Source: Phycisphaerales bacterium
GTDB taxonomy: Bacteria > Planctomycetota > Phycisphaerae > UBA1845 > PWPN01
Length of the DNA: 35,626 nucleotides
Reading direction: 5' to 3'
NCBI GenBank assembly: GCA_012729595.1
Contig: JAAYCU010000128.1
Span: 1-35,626, forward strand
This document shows, one piece after another, positions 8,640-17,438 of the stretch (position 1 is the stretch's first letter; each line of letters begins with the position of its first letter). Both the position numbers and the translations under genes were made by a program. The notes beneath the pieces were generated by a model. It did no database searches. It worked only from the letters and a program-made list of their open reading frames with translations, and was not told where the DNA came from.

Positions 8640-10265
8640 TTATCCACGCTTAGCCTTGACGGCCTTGGCGGATCGCCGCTTTTTTCCTTCCTCGTCGTTG
8701 ATCAGCTTGTACTCGATGCCGTCGGCCAGGGCGATCCAGGACGCCTCGATGATATTTTCGCTGACCCCGACGGTGTTGAAGATTTCGTGGGTCTGCTCGT
8801 CGCGGAACTCGATGGTCACCCGGACCCGGGCGGCGGTGGCGGCCCGAGGGTTGATCACCCGTACCTTGTAGTCGATCAGCCGGATTTTCTCCACGTCGGG
8901 ATAGTGCGGCCTCAACGCCTTGATCATCGAATGAGCCATCGCGTCCACCGGGCCGTGCCCGCCGGAGACATGATGCTCCGTCGTTCCGTTCACCCGCAGC
9001 CGGACGATGACCTCCGTATCCGGCGCGGTGCTCCGGGAGCTGCGTAACGCGACCGCCCGCCAATGGTCAAGTTCCCAGAACGGGTGATACAGGCCCAGTT
9101 CCTTGCGGCAGAGCAACTCGAAGCTGGCCTCGGCCGACTCGTACACGTAGCCCTGGTCCTCGAATTCCTGCAAGCGTTTCAGCAGGCGGCGCTGGACGGC
9201 CTTGTCGTCGATCTTGAGCTTACGGCCGATCTTCTCGGCCACCCCGCTGGCCCCGCTCAGTTCGCTGATCAGGATCCGTCGGGAATTACCCACGCTTTCC
9301 GGGTCAGTATGCTCGTAACTGCAAGCGGTCCGTTGGACGGCATGCACGTGCATCCCCCCCTTGTGGGCGAAGGCGCTCGGGCCCACATAGGGCTGACCGT
9401 TGGGCGGAACCAGGTTGGCGATTTCGTAAACGTAACGACTCACCTCGGTCAGCCGACGCAGGCCATCCGGCGTCAATACCTTGTACCCCAATTTAATGGC
9501 AAGGTTGGCCGCTACCGTCGTCAGGTCCGCGTTCCCGCACCGCTCGCCGATGCCGTTGACCGTGCCCTGCACATGAATCGCCCCGCGTCGAACCGCCTCC
9601 AGGGCGTTGGCCACGGCCAGTCCGGCGTCGTTATGCGGGTGAATCCCCAACGGCGCGGCCAATTCCGCCTGGATCGCTTCCATGCCCGCAGCGATATGCG
9701 TCGGCAGCGACCCACCGTTGGTGTCGCAGAGGACAAGGCACTCGGCCCCGGACTCATGCGCAGCTCGCAGCGTCTGCAAGGCGTAGTCGGGGTTGGCCGC
9801 ATATCCGTCGAAAAAATGCTCGGCGTCGTAGAACACCCGGCGGCCGTGCTTGACGCAGTAGGCCACCGAGTCGGCAATCATCTTGAGATTTTCCTTCTCG
9901 CTGATTCGGAGCACATCGCGTACGTGCAGATCCCAGCTCTTGCCGACAATGGTGACCACCTCGGTTTTGGCCTCCAGCAGGGCCTTCATGCCCTCGTCGT
10001 CGCCGGGCTTAACGTTTCGCCGCCGGGTCATGCCGAAGGCGACCACCTTGGCGTGTTTGAGCCCGCTCTTGCGCACCTCCCGGAAGAAGGCCGCGTCCTT
10101 GTCGTTGCTCAGCGGATAACCACCCTCGATGTAATCCACGCCCAGCTCGTCCAGCCGGACGGCGATCAGCAATTTGTCGTGCAGGCTCAGACTGATGTTC
10201 TGCCCCTGGGTGCCGTCCCGCAAGGTGGTATCGTATAATTCGATGCGCTGCTGTCCGGTTTTCAT
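8640..10265 (-). CDS. cimA: (R)-citramalate synthase
   Basis: MKTGQQRIELYDTTLRDGTQGQNISLSLHDKLLIAVRLDELGVDYIEGGYPLSNDKDAAFF...HPHNDAGLAVANALEAVRRGAIHVQGTVNGIGERCGNADL...HKGGMHVHAVQR; regulatory C-terminal domain present. ATG at 10265 preferred over the TTG at 10283 in the track (ggaagg upstream). Confidence 0.93.
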   Translation of the reverse strand: MKTGQQRIELYDTTLRDGTQGQNISLSLHDKLLIAVRLDELGVDYIEGGYPLSNDKDAAFFREVRKSGLKHAKVVAFGMTRRRNVKPGDDEGMKALLEAKTEVVTIVGKSWDLHVRDVLRISEKENLKMIADSVAYCVKHGRRVFYDAEHFFDGYAANPDYALQTLRAAHESGAECLVLCDTNGGSLPTHIAAGMEAIQAELAAPLGIHPHNDAGLAVANALEAVRRGAIHVQGTVNGIGERCGNADLTTVAANLAIKLGYKVLTPDGLRRLTEVSRYVYEIANLVPPNGQPYVGPSAFAHKGGMHVHAVQRTACSYEHTDPESVGNSRRILISELSGASGVAEKIGRKLKIDDKAVQRRLLKRLQEFEDQGYVYESAEASFELLCRKELGLYHPFWELDHWRAVALRSSRSTAPDTEVIVRLRVNGTTEHHVSGGHGPVDAMAHSMIKALRPHYPDVEKIRLIDYKVRVINPRAATAARVRVTIEFRDEQTHEIFNTVGVSENIIEASWIALADGIEYKLINDEEGKKRRSAKAVKAKRG

Positions 10266-10293
10266 GGCTGCCTTCCAATCCAAAAATACACCT

Positions 10294-10322
10294 AATAAAA
10301 AACCCTGCCGCGTCGGGCAGGG
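10294..10322 (-). terminator. Intrinsic terminator/attenuator in the cimA leader
   Basis: Minus strand CCCTGCC-CGACGC-GGCAGGG followed by TTTTTTATT, 28 nt before the cimA ATG and not at the end of any recognised gene. Confidence 0.8.
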
Positions 10323-10358
10323 CTATCGCTTGTATCACATCCGGCCGACCGCCCCGCC

Positions 10359-10454
10359 TTACAGGTAGTGAATAATCCCAATAATAATAACGAAGGACCG
10401 GCCGAAAGCCCGCCGCCCATAGATTTGCCCGAGGTGGTCGAATATACCGTGCAT
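10359..10454 (-). CDS. Candidate isoleucine-rich leader peptide of cimA
   Basis: Manual minus-strand translation: MHGIFDHLGQIYGRRAFGRSFVIIIGIIHYL*; ATT ATT ATT GGG ATT ATT preceded by GTT, ending 36 nt before the terminator hairpin. No clear Shine-Dalgarno; start inferred. Confidence 0.65.
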   Translation of the reverse strand: MHGIFDHLGQIYGRRAFGRSFVIIIGIIHYL

Positions 10455-10463
10455 AATCGCTCT

Positions 10464-10492
10464 ACTTTAACCAACCCCACCGGCTGCGTCAA
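10464..10492 (-). promoter_or_regulatory. Putative sigma70-type promoter of the cimA leader
   Basis: Minus strand TTGACG (10487-10492), 17-nt spacer, TAAAGT (10464-10469). Confidence 0.45.
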
Positions 10493-10577
10493 GAGCGGTT
10501 GTATACTGCTCAGCCTGGAGATAAAATGCGTATTTGGCCGGTTTTCGGGATGCGGTAGAAAGAACAACGAGGCGGAC

Positions 10578-11081
10578 ATGGTTAACGGCAAACCCATTCG
10601 TGCGGTCTATCCCGGCACCTTCGACCCTATCACCAATGGCCATATCGACATCATCAAGCGGGCCAAGGTCTTCATCGACGATCTAATCATCGCCGTTGGG
10701 CACAACCCGGAAAAACAGGCCCTCTTCTCCTCCGAGGATCGGGTGACCATGATGCGCGAGATGATACAAGATATGGATGGTGTCGATGTAATTTCATACG
10801 AGGGTCTAACCGCCGAATTCGTCCTTTCCGTCGGGGCCAAGATCATCGTCCGAGGCATCCGCGACAATATCGATCTGCATTTCGAGCTCCAGCAGGCGAA
10901 CATCAACCTGGCCATCGGCGGGGTTGATACCATATTCCTGATGACCAGCGATCTGTACGCCCTGACCAGCAGTACCTACATCAAGCAGATCGTGGAACTC
11001 GGCTGCAAGGATCTCGACCGTCTGAGCCGGCTTGTACCCCCACCTGTCGCCCTGAGGCTTATCGAAAAATTCGGCAAATAA
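10578..11081 (+). CDS. coaD: Phosphopantetheine adenylyltransferase
   Basis: IRAVYPGTFDPITNGHIDIIKRAKVFIDDLIIAVGHNPEKQALFSSEDRVTMMREM...VRGIRDNIDLHFELQQANINL...SSTYIKQIVELG. ORF track start (10368) is over-extended. Confidence 0.95.
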   Translation: MVNGKPIRAVYPGTFDPITNGHIDIIKRAKVFIDDLIIAVGHNPEKQALFSSEDRVTMMREMIQDMDGVDVISYEGLTAEFVLSVGAKIIVRGIRDNIDLHFELQQANINLAIGGVDTIFLMTSDLYALTSSTYIKQIVELGCKDLDRLSRLVPPPVALRLIEKFGK

Positions 11082-11169
11082 CGACCGAAAGGGCCCGAAA
11101 GCCGGCGTGATTATTCGGTGTTTCTTATACGAGTAACGGGTTTTGTTTTTTGGGAGCCGACCACGTAGA

Positions 11170-12312
11170 ATGACGCCCATGACACAATCGCAATATTCCG
11201 ACATGCCGGACACGACAGCGGCTCGTCAGCCTTCCCGCCCGGTGCCTGCGCGTATACTAATTGTTTTACCCAAATGGGTGGGCGATGTTGTAATGGCCAC
11301 CCCGGCACTGCGAGCCTTGCGGGAACAGCTTCCGAAAGCGCATATCACCTGGCTGGTCCGCTCTCCGCTGGCGGAGATCGTAGACGGCTGCGACTGGATG
11401 GACGAGGTGATCCGCTGGCCAACGAAGGATAAAAGCCGTGTCAAACGAAGGCAGGGGTTTCTCGGACTGGCCGCGACCTTGCGCGAAGGCCAATACGATT
11501 GTGCAATTCTACTGGCCAATTCGTTTCGCTCCGCCCTGCTGACCAGGCTGGCGGGGATTAAGCGGCGGGTCGGCTACGATCGTGACGGGCGAGGCATGCT
11601 GCTGACGGACAAGCTACTGCCGGCCAAATGCGACGGTCGCTACCTGCCCGTACCGATGATCCGTTATTACAACGCCGTCGCCCGGTACATGGGTTGCCGC
11701 GAATGTCCGGAATTGCCCGAGCTGGTCACTACTCCGGCGGAGGAGTCGGCGGCGGCGACCGTCCTGGAACAGGCTGGCGCGCGTGACGGGCAACCTGTCG
11801 TATTGCTCAACCCCGACGCATCTTTCGGACCGGCCAAACGCTGGCTGCCCGAACGCTTCGCCGAGGTTGCGGATCGGCTGATCGAACGCTACGACGCGGT
11901 GGTCCTGATCTCCTGCGGTCCAAAGGAAACCCATATCGCCCGCAAGGTGGCCGAGCATATGCGTAAACCGGCTTTCGTAATGGACCAGCCGGTAATACGA
12001 TTGGGACCGAGCAAGGCCCTGGTTCGCAGAGCCTCGCTGCTGATTACTAACGATACCGGCCCGCGACATTTCGCGATCGCCTTGGGTACGCCGGTGGTGA
12101 CTATTTTTGGCCCGACGCATCAGGAATGGACGGCCAATGCATATCCACAAGAACGGCGGATAGCCCTCGCAGTCGATTGCGGCCCATGTATGAAACGTAC
12201 CTGCCCGCTGAACCATCACCGCTGCATGACCGGAATCAGCAGCGATCAGGTGCTGGCCGAGGCTGAGGCCCTGTTGTCCGAACGCTTATCTTCATCGTCA
12301 CTCCCGGCATAA
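11170..12312 (+). CDS. waaF: ADP-heptose:LPS heptosyltransferase (glycosyltransferase family 9)
   Basis: RILIVLPKWVGDVVMATPALRALREQLPKAHITWLVRSPLAEI..., LLNPDASFGPAKRWLPERFAEVADRLIE, LLITNDTGPRHFAIALGTPVVTIFGPTHQEWTANAYPQ. Confidence 0.9.
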   Translation: MTPMTQSQYSDMPDTTAARQPSRPVPARILIVLPKWVGDVVMATPALRALREQLPKAHITWLVRSPLAEIVDGCDWMDEVIRWPTKDKSRVKRRQGFLGLAATLREGQYDCAILLANSFRSALLTRLAGIKRRVGYDRDGRGMLLTDKLLPAKCDGRYLPVPMIRYYNAVARYMGCRECPELPELVTTPAEESAAATVLEQAGARDGQPVVLLNPDASFGPAKRWLPERFAEVADRLIERYDAVVLISCGPKETHIARKVAEHMRKPAFVMDQPVIRLGPSKALVRRASLLITNDTGPRHFAIALGTPVVTIFGPTHQEWTANAYPQERRIALAVDCGPCMKRTCPLNHHRCMTGISSDQVLAEAEALLSERLSSSSLPA

Positions 12313-12324
12313 TCGAGAGCCAGC

Positions 12325-12834
12325 ATGAGCGAATTTTTAAGCCGAATCATCTTCGATCGTCATGAATTACAGCGAGAATCGGCCCAGTTGCGAGCCGAAG
12401 GCAAGCAAATCGTCTTCGCCAACGGAGCATTCGACTTGTTGCACGTGGGGCACATCCGCTTCCTTCGCGGAGCGGCGGCCGAGGGCGACGTACTGATTGT
12501 CGGGGTAAACACGGATGAATCGATCCGGCGTTACAAGGGCCCGGATCGTCCGGTGCAGCCGCTGGAGGAACGCATTGAACTGGTCGGCAGCCTAAAGCCG
12601 GTAACGATCATCACAGCCTTCGACGAACCGACGGCCGACGCCATCCTGGAAATCGTCCGCCCCCATGTACACGCTAAAGGCCCGGACTATACATTGGACA
12701 ATCTTCCTGAAGGCCCGACCCTCAAACGCCTGGGGATCCGCCTGGCCACCGTGGGCGACCCCAAAAACCATTCCACCAGCGACCTCATCGCCCGTATCGT
12801 AAAATCCAAGGTTCCGAAATATGAAACACCGTAA
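12325..12834 (+). CDS. rfaE2: D-glycero-beta-D-manno-heptose 1-phosphate adenylyltransferase (RfaE2 / HldE C-terminal domain)
   Basis: KQIVFANGAFDLLHVGHIRFLRGAAAEGDVLIVGVNTDESIRRYKGPDRPVQPLEERIELVGSLKPV; nucleotidyltransferase HVGH motif. Confidence 0.92.
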   Translation: MSEFLSRIIFDRHELQRESAQLRAEGKQIVFANGAFDLLHVGHIRFLRGAAAEGDVLIVGVNTDESIRRYKGPDRPVQPLEERIELVGSLKPVTIITAFDEPTADAILEIVRPHVHAKGPDYTLDNLPEGPTLKRLGIRLATVGDPKNHSTSDLIARIVKSKVPKYETP

Positions 12835-12851
12835 GAACCGGATTCTTACGG
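12829..12851. terminator. 9-bp-arm inverted repeat spanning two convergent stop codons
   Basis: CCGTAAGAA-CCGGA-TTCTTACGG; the TAA of rfaE2 (12832-12834) and the TAA of the minus ORF (12846-12848) sit symmetrically in the arms. No strong U-tract on either side. Confidence 0.45.
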
Positions 12852-13265
12852 CATCAGCTCAGGCATGCCCTTTTTACGGGCGTCCTCGACATATTCGACG
12901 GCCCGCTCCCAATAGGCTTCGTTGAATCGGTCGAGGTTGAAGCGGGGTTTCCCGTCGTTGGCCCGGCCGGGACCGGTCCTTTCCCAGGGGCACAGGCCGG
13001 TATGGCAAAAAGCGGTGAGCGCGGTACGGTTGGCGTTGGCGCCCCATCGGCGAGCGTGATCGTTGTGCTCGACGACACCTAGTTCAGGGTTTGCGATAAG
13101 GATCCACAGGCCGTTGCCCGAAAGGGCCACGTATTCATCGCCGTATTTGAACCAGCGCGGATACGCCGGGTCGATATCGAGAGTCTGCCCGGATGCGGAC
13201 AGGATCGTGCCGAGCAGAACCACCAGCACCATAGTCAACCGGTAACCGTTTTTCATAGCCATCAT
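12846..13265 (-). pseudogene. Truncated secreted GH-like protein (139 aa, N-terminal part only)
   Basis: Signal peptide, then LDIDPAYPRWFKYGDEYVALSGNGLWILI...HARRWGANANRTALTAF...RFNLDRFNEAYWERAVEYVEDARKKGMPELMP*. GH-like N-terminal fold start ends before any complete domain; strong GAGGAGG upstream. Confidence 0.6.
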
Positions 13266-13498
13266 TCACCTCCTCGGGTTAGCGGACTCGCCGAACCGTC
13301 TGGCCCCGGGGCGACCCCACCAGAACGCGTGCCGGCTGGTTACAGCATTATCCGATGGACGCCCGATCCGCAAGGGGAGCGTTTTTCGAAACGAGCGAGA
13401 GACTGAGAGACGGAGAGCAGGAGAGCAAAAAACGGCGTATCATGCGGTGTGTCGATAACGCAAGGTAGCATTGATTCCTTGCCCTGGGTCGCAGGATC

Positions 13499-13527
13499 AA
13501 AAAAAAGGGCGGGCAAATAGCCCGCCC
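13499..13527 (-). terminator. Rho-independent terminator downstream of gnd
   Basis: Minus strand GGGCGGGC-TATTT-GCCCGCCC followed by TTTTTTTT, 45 nt after the gnd stop. Confidence 0.85.
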
Positions 13528-13571
13528 TACATCTGAGGTTCGTCATATCGGCATATCCTTGCCGACAATCC

Positions 13572-14978
13572 CTACACCCATTCGCTGTGGAAGACGCCCG
13601 GCTTGTCGGTGCGCTCGTAGGTGTGGGCTCCGAAGTAGTCGCGCTGGGCCTGCAGGAGGTTGGCCGGCAGGCGGGCGCTGCGATAGCTGTCGTAGTAGGC
13701 CAGGGCCGAGGAGAAGGCCGGGACCGGAATCCCCAACTGGGCCGCGGTGGCCACCACTGTCCGCCAGTTGCTCTGGTTCTTGTCGATGATTTCCTTGAAA
13801 AACGGATCGAGCAGCAGGTTGGCCAGGTCCGGCTTGCGGTCGTAGGCCTGCTTGATGCGGTTGAGGAAGTGGGCCCGGATGATGCATCCGCCGCGCCAGA
13901 TCATGGCGATTTCGCCGTATTTGAGATCCCACTTGTGCTCGTCGCTGGCCGCCCGCATGAGCTGGAAGCCCTGGGCATACGAGCAGATTTTCGAGGCGTA
14001 CAGGGCTCCGTAGATGGCATCGACGAATTTGTCCTTGTCGCCGGTGTACTTGGGGCTGGGCCCGGTCAGCAGCTTGCTGGCCGCCACCCGCTCATCCTTG
14101 ATCGCGGAAATACAGCGGGCGAACACCGCCTCGGCGATGGTCTGGGCGGGGATGCCGAGGTCCAGGGCGGAAACACTCGTCCATTTGCCCGTGCCCTTCT
14201 GCCCGGCCTTGTCCAGGACCAGTTCGACCAGCGGATTGCCCGTTTCCTCGTCGACCCGCTTGAAAATATTCTGGGTGATATCAATCAGATAACTGTTCAG
14301 GTCGCCGGCGTTCCATTTCTTGAACACTTCGTGCAGGGCCTTGGCGTCCAGCCCGAGGGCCTCGTGCATGATATGATAGGCCTCGCAGATAAGCTGCATG
14401 TCGCCGTACTCGATGCCGTTGTGCACCATCTTGACGTAGTGGCCCGCGCCGTCCGGGCCGATATAGGTGCAGCAGGGCTCGTTCTCGACCTTGGCCGAGA
14501 TCGCCTCGAAAATCGGAGCGACTAGTTCGTACGCCTCGCGCTGCCCGCCGGGCATGATGCTCGGGCCTTTCAGGGCGCCCTCCTCGCCGCCGGACACGCC
14601 GGTGCCAATATACAGGAAACCCTTATCCGCCAGAGACTTGTTACGTCGGATCGTATCGGGGAAGTGGCTGTTGCCGCCGTCGATCAACAGATCGCCCTTT
14701 TCCAGGTGGGGTAGCAGGGTATCAATGAAATCATCCACCGGCTTGCCGGCCTTGACCATCAGAATGATTCTTCTCGGCCGCTCCAGGGAGGCCACGAATT
14801 CCTCCAGAGTCTTGGCTCCGACGAAATTCTTCCCCTTGGCCCGGCCGGCCATGAATTGCTCCGTTTTTTCGGCCGTCCGGTTGAACACCGCGACCGAATA
14901 CCCCCGACTCTCGATATTCAGAGCCAGGTTTTCGCCCATTACCGCCAGTCCAATCAATCCAATCTGCTGTTTGGCCAT
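13572..14978 (-). CDS. gnd: 6-phosphogluconate dehydrogenase, decarboxylating
   Basis: [38 protein letters not shown]...[48 protein letters not shown]...[19 protein letters not shown]. Confidence 0.97.
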   Translation of the reverse strand: MAKQQIGLIGLAVMGENLALNIESRGYSVAVFNRTAEKTEQFMAGRAKGKNFVGAKTLEEFVASLERPRRIILMVKAGKPVDDFIDTLLPHLEKGDLLIDGGNSHFPDTIRRNKSLADKGFLYIGTGVSGGEEGALKGPSIMPGGQREAYELVAPIFEAISAKVENEPCCTYIGPDGAGHYVKMVHNGIEYGDMQLICEAYHIMHEALGLDAKALHEVFKKWNAGDLNSYLIDITQNIFKRVDEETGNPLVELVLDKAGQKGTGKWTSVSALDLGIPAQTIAEAVFARCISAIKDERVAASKLLTGPSPKYTGDKDKFVDAIYGALYASKICSYAQGFQLMRAASDEHKWDLKYGEIAMIWRGGCIIRAHFLNRIKQAYDRKPDLANLLLDPFFKEIIDKNQSNWRTVVATAAQLGIPVPAFSSALAYYDSYRSARLPANLLQAQRDYFGAHTYERTDKPGVFHSEWV

Positions 14979-15258
14979 CGATTCCTTGCTCCAATCTTAC
15001 TGCCCACAATAAAGTCTGCGCACACCCCTCGCGTAAGGGGAACAATACCGTTATGCCGTGTGATTCTAAGCCCTGCGTCCGCCGATGCAAGAGCGCGAAG
15101 GGTGCAGGTTTTTCCACTTCCGAAACCGCCCCCCATAGTCTGGCCCGAGCGAGTGGCTTGTTTGTCCACTTGGGCAACGGTATGCTTAAGCGGATAGGTG
15201 GCTTACGTCGGCCGATGGGCACGCACCCGGCCGCAAGGTTTACGGGAGAATCAAGGAT

Positions 15259-15438
15259 ATGTATTTGCGCAAAATGCGGAGATGGTTTTTCATACTGGCC
15301 ACGGGTATGTGCCTGGCCTCCAACTGCGTTACTCTCAAGGATATTCGTGACGAAGTCAGCAGCGGGCTGCAAGGAACACTGACGGATGTGCTCGGCCTAT
15401 ATGTCACAGCCGCCGTGGACTCGTTTTTCCAAAGGTAG
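15259..15438 (+). CDS. Small exported protein (59 aa), function unknown
   Basis: Manual translation (below the ORF track cutoff): MYLRKMRRWFFILATGMCLASNCVTLKDIRDEVSSGLQGTLTDVLGLYVTAAVDSFFQR*. Basic N-terminus plus hydrophobic core; aagg near the start. Confidence 0.55.
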   Translation: MYLRKMRRWFFILATGMCLASNCVTLKDIRDEVSSGLQGTLTDVLGLYVTAAVDSFFQR

Positions 15439-15624
15439 TCCAAGTTGCCCTCTATGTCCCCGGACGCAACATAGTCTATAACCTTACAGGGTTGCGCATG
15501 CCCCTGCGCCCCGCCGACAACCGCCTCAACGGGATAACCATGCTACGCTTTCCGGCAACTATATGTTTCGGAAATTTTCGGCCGACTGGTGCCCAAAGAC
15601 ACCTCCAGCGGTTAAAATGCCGCC

Positions 15625-17394
15625 ATGCCGACCCGTGGACTTTTTTACATCTCGCTGGCCCGCAAGTGCCAACTGATGTTCGGGCTGGCCGTCGCGTTGA
15701 TCATTACGGCGGCCCTGCTCGTACCCGCCTACTATATCGAAACCCTGGTGCATCAGAAAAACTATCAGCGAGCCTATCAGCTGGCCACCTTGGCTCAGCC
15801 ATGGGCGGATTCATCGATCACGGACTGGAAAACCCAGCAAGCCGCGCTTAACCGCTGGTGGGAGGACAACGCGAAAAACCTCAAATTGCCCGAGGCCAAG
15901 CCCCGGCTGATCCGCTTACAGAAAACCGAAGCGAGCAAGCCTCCAACCAGCTTGTGGCAAAATATATCCGCCGAATTTCTAAGCCATATGGAATGGCCTT
16001 TTAAGGTGAATCTGTTAGGCAGCTTATGGCAACTGATCCCCAGCGCCGCCCGGACCAATCTGATAGCGCAGGGCCGGAGACTGGGACACGAATTTATACG
16101 CACCCTGGGCCCGCGACCGCTGCGTCTGGACGACTTCCAAAAAGAATGTGTCGAACGGATGCGCCGCGACGAGTCGATTAATGAAATCCCGCATACCGAC
16201 AAGAAAGCCGGGCACTACCGTTACATCATGGCCGTCCGGAGGCTGGACCCAGTGTCCGGGCGGCGACCACTGGTAGGAATGGTGGATATCCAATTGACAC
16301 CGGAGACGGACAAGGAGTTGCTTAGCGATGACGCTCTTATCGGCGCTCGGATCGTCATCGTGCTGGCCGGCGTATTAGCCGGCTTTCTAGCCATCGTGGT
16401 TTTCTATCTGATCCTGCACAAATTCATCCTCGCCCCGGTGCGTGACCTCAAGGATCTGGTGGAGCAGATCGCCGGCGGACAGTTTTCCGCACGGGCAGAC
16501 CTGACCACGGGAGACGAATTCGAGGAGCTTTCCGATGCTTTTAACGACATGCTCGGTCAACTGGAGCGTGCCCGCGTCGAACTGGAGACGATCAATCGCT
16601 CACTGGATACCCGGTTAGGCGAACTGGCCGAAACCAATGTCGCCCTGTACGAATCCAACCGGCTGAAAAGTGAATTCCTGGCAAATGTAAGTCACGAATT
16701 ACGCACGCCCCTGACCTCGATCATCGGTTTCGCGGATCTGCTGCGGGATATTGCACAAAGCGGACCGATCACGGACCAATCACGAATCATACGTTTCACG
16801 GGAAATATCCTGACCAGTGGGCGTATGCTGCTGGATATCATCAACGACCTTCTGGACCTGGCTAAAATCGAGGCCGGGAAAGTCGAGCTGCATCGCACCA
16901 CCTTTTCGCTACGCGATGTCTGCGAGGCCCTGCATGATTTCATGCGCCCGCTTATGGAAAAAAAACAGTTGGCCATGAACATGGACATAGATGAGGAACT
17001 GCCGCTCATGCATTCCGACGCGGGCAAGATCCGACAGGTTCTTTTTAACCTGCTAAGCAATGCGGTCAAGTACACGCCCGAGAGCGGGACTGTTCATCTG
17101 CAAGCCCGAGCTAGCAACGCACGACAGGTACAGCTAATAGTCGAGGATACCGGGCCGGGCATCGCCCCGGAAAATCAGCAAATCATCTTCGAGAAGTTCC
17201 ACCAGCTCGACGCCTCCATGACCCGTGAGCATAGCGGTACCGGGCTGGGTCTGCCCATCAGCCGTGAATTATGCACCATGCTGGGTGGTACGATCCGGCT
17301 GGAAAGCGAACTGGGGCGCGGGACGCGTTTCCTGGTGGACCTGCCGGTTGAATGCCCGGAGACCGTGCAGCGTACTTTGCCCTCGCTGACCTGA
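15625..17394 (+). CDS. Membrane sensor histidine kinase (HAMP-HisKA-HATPase)
   Basis: N-terminal TM, second TM IVIVLAGVLAGFLAIVVFYLIL, HAMP-like region, H-box SEFLANVSHELRTPLTSIIGFADLL, N-box LFNLLSNAVKYTPESG, G-boxes VEDTGPGIAPENQQIIFEKF and GTGLGLPISREL. Confidence 0.95.
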   Translation: MPTRGLFYISLARKCQLMFGLAVALIITAALLVPAYYIETLVHQKNYQRAYQLATLAQPWADSSITDWKTQQAALNRWWEDNAKNLKLPEAKPRLIRLQKTEASKPPTSLWQNISAEFLSHMEWPFKVNLLGSLWQLIPSAARTNLIAQGRRLGHEFIRTLGPRPLRLDDFQKECVERMRRDESINEIPHTDKKAGHYRYIMAVRRLDPVSGRRPLVGMVDIQLTPETDKELLSDDALIGARIVIVLAGVLAGFLAIVVFYLILHKFILAPVRDLKDLVEQIAGGQFSARADLTTGDEFEELSDAFNDMLGQLERARVELETINRSLDTRLGELAETNVALYESNRLKSEFLANVSHELRTPLTSIIGFADLLRDIAQSGPITDQSRIIRFTGNILTSGRMLLDIINDLLDLAKIEAGKVELHRTTFSLRDVCEALHDFMRPLMEKKQLAMNMDIDEELPLMHSDAGKIRQVLFNLLSNAVKYTPESGTVHLQARASNARQVQLIVEDTGPGIAPENQQIIFEKFHQLDASMTREHSGTGLGLPISRELCTMLGGTIRLESELGRGTRFLVDLPVECPETVQRTLPSLT

Positions 17395-17438
17395 CCAGCG
17401 GGATCGCAACCAGAATACACCATTAACGGAAAGGCACC

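Noticed and set aside
9063-10238. 391-aa plus-strand ORF opposite cimA
   Set aside because: Antisense to a clearly conserved citramalate synthase; low-complexity composition typical of GC-rich shadow ORFs and no recognisable motifs.
10368-10577. N-terminal extension MNNPNNNNEGPAESPPP... of the coaD ORF
   Set aside because: CoaD homologues begin near VNGKPIRAVYPGTFDP. The extension is the complement of the cimA leader, and its Asn run is the antisense of the Ile codons.
10292-10597. Minus-strand frame with a Leu run (SLLLLGLF) in the cimA leader
   Set aside because: Same DNA as the Ile-rich frame, but this frame reads through the terminator hairpin, which does not fit attenuation. The Ile frame stops 36 nt before the hairpin.
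15000-15258. Possible structured RNA upstream of the 59-aa ORF
   Set aside because: Some short complementary segments, but no B12 box, SRP, tmRNA or other signature could be recognised by eye.
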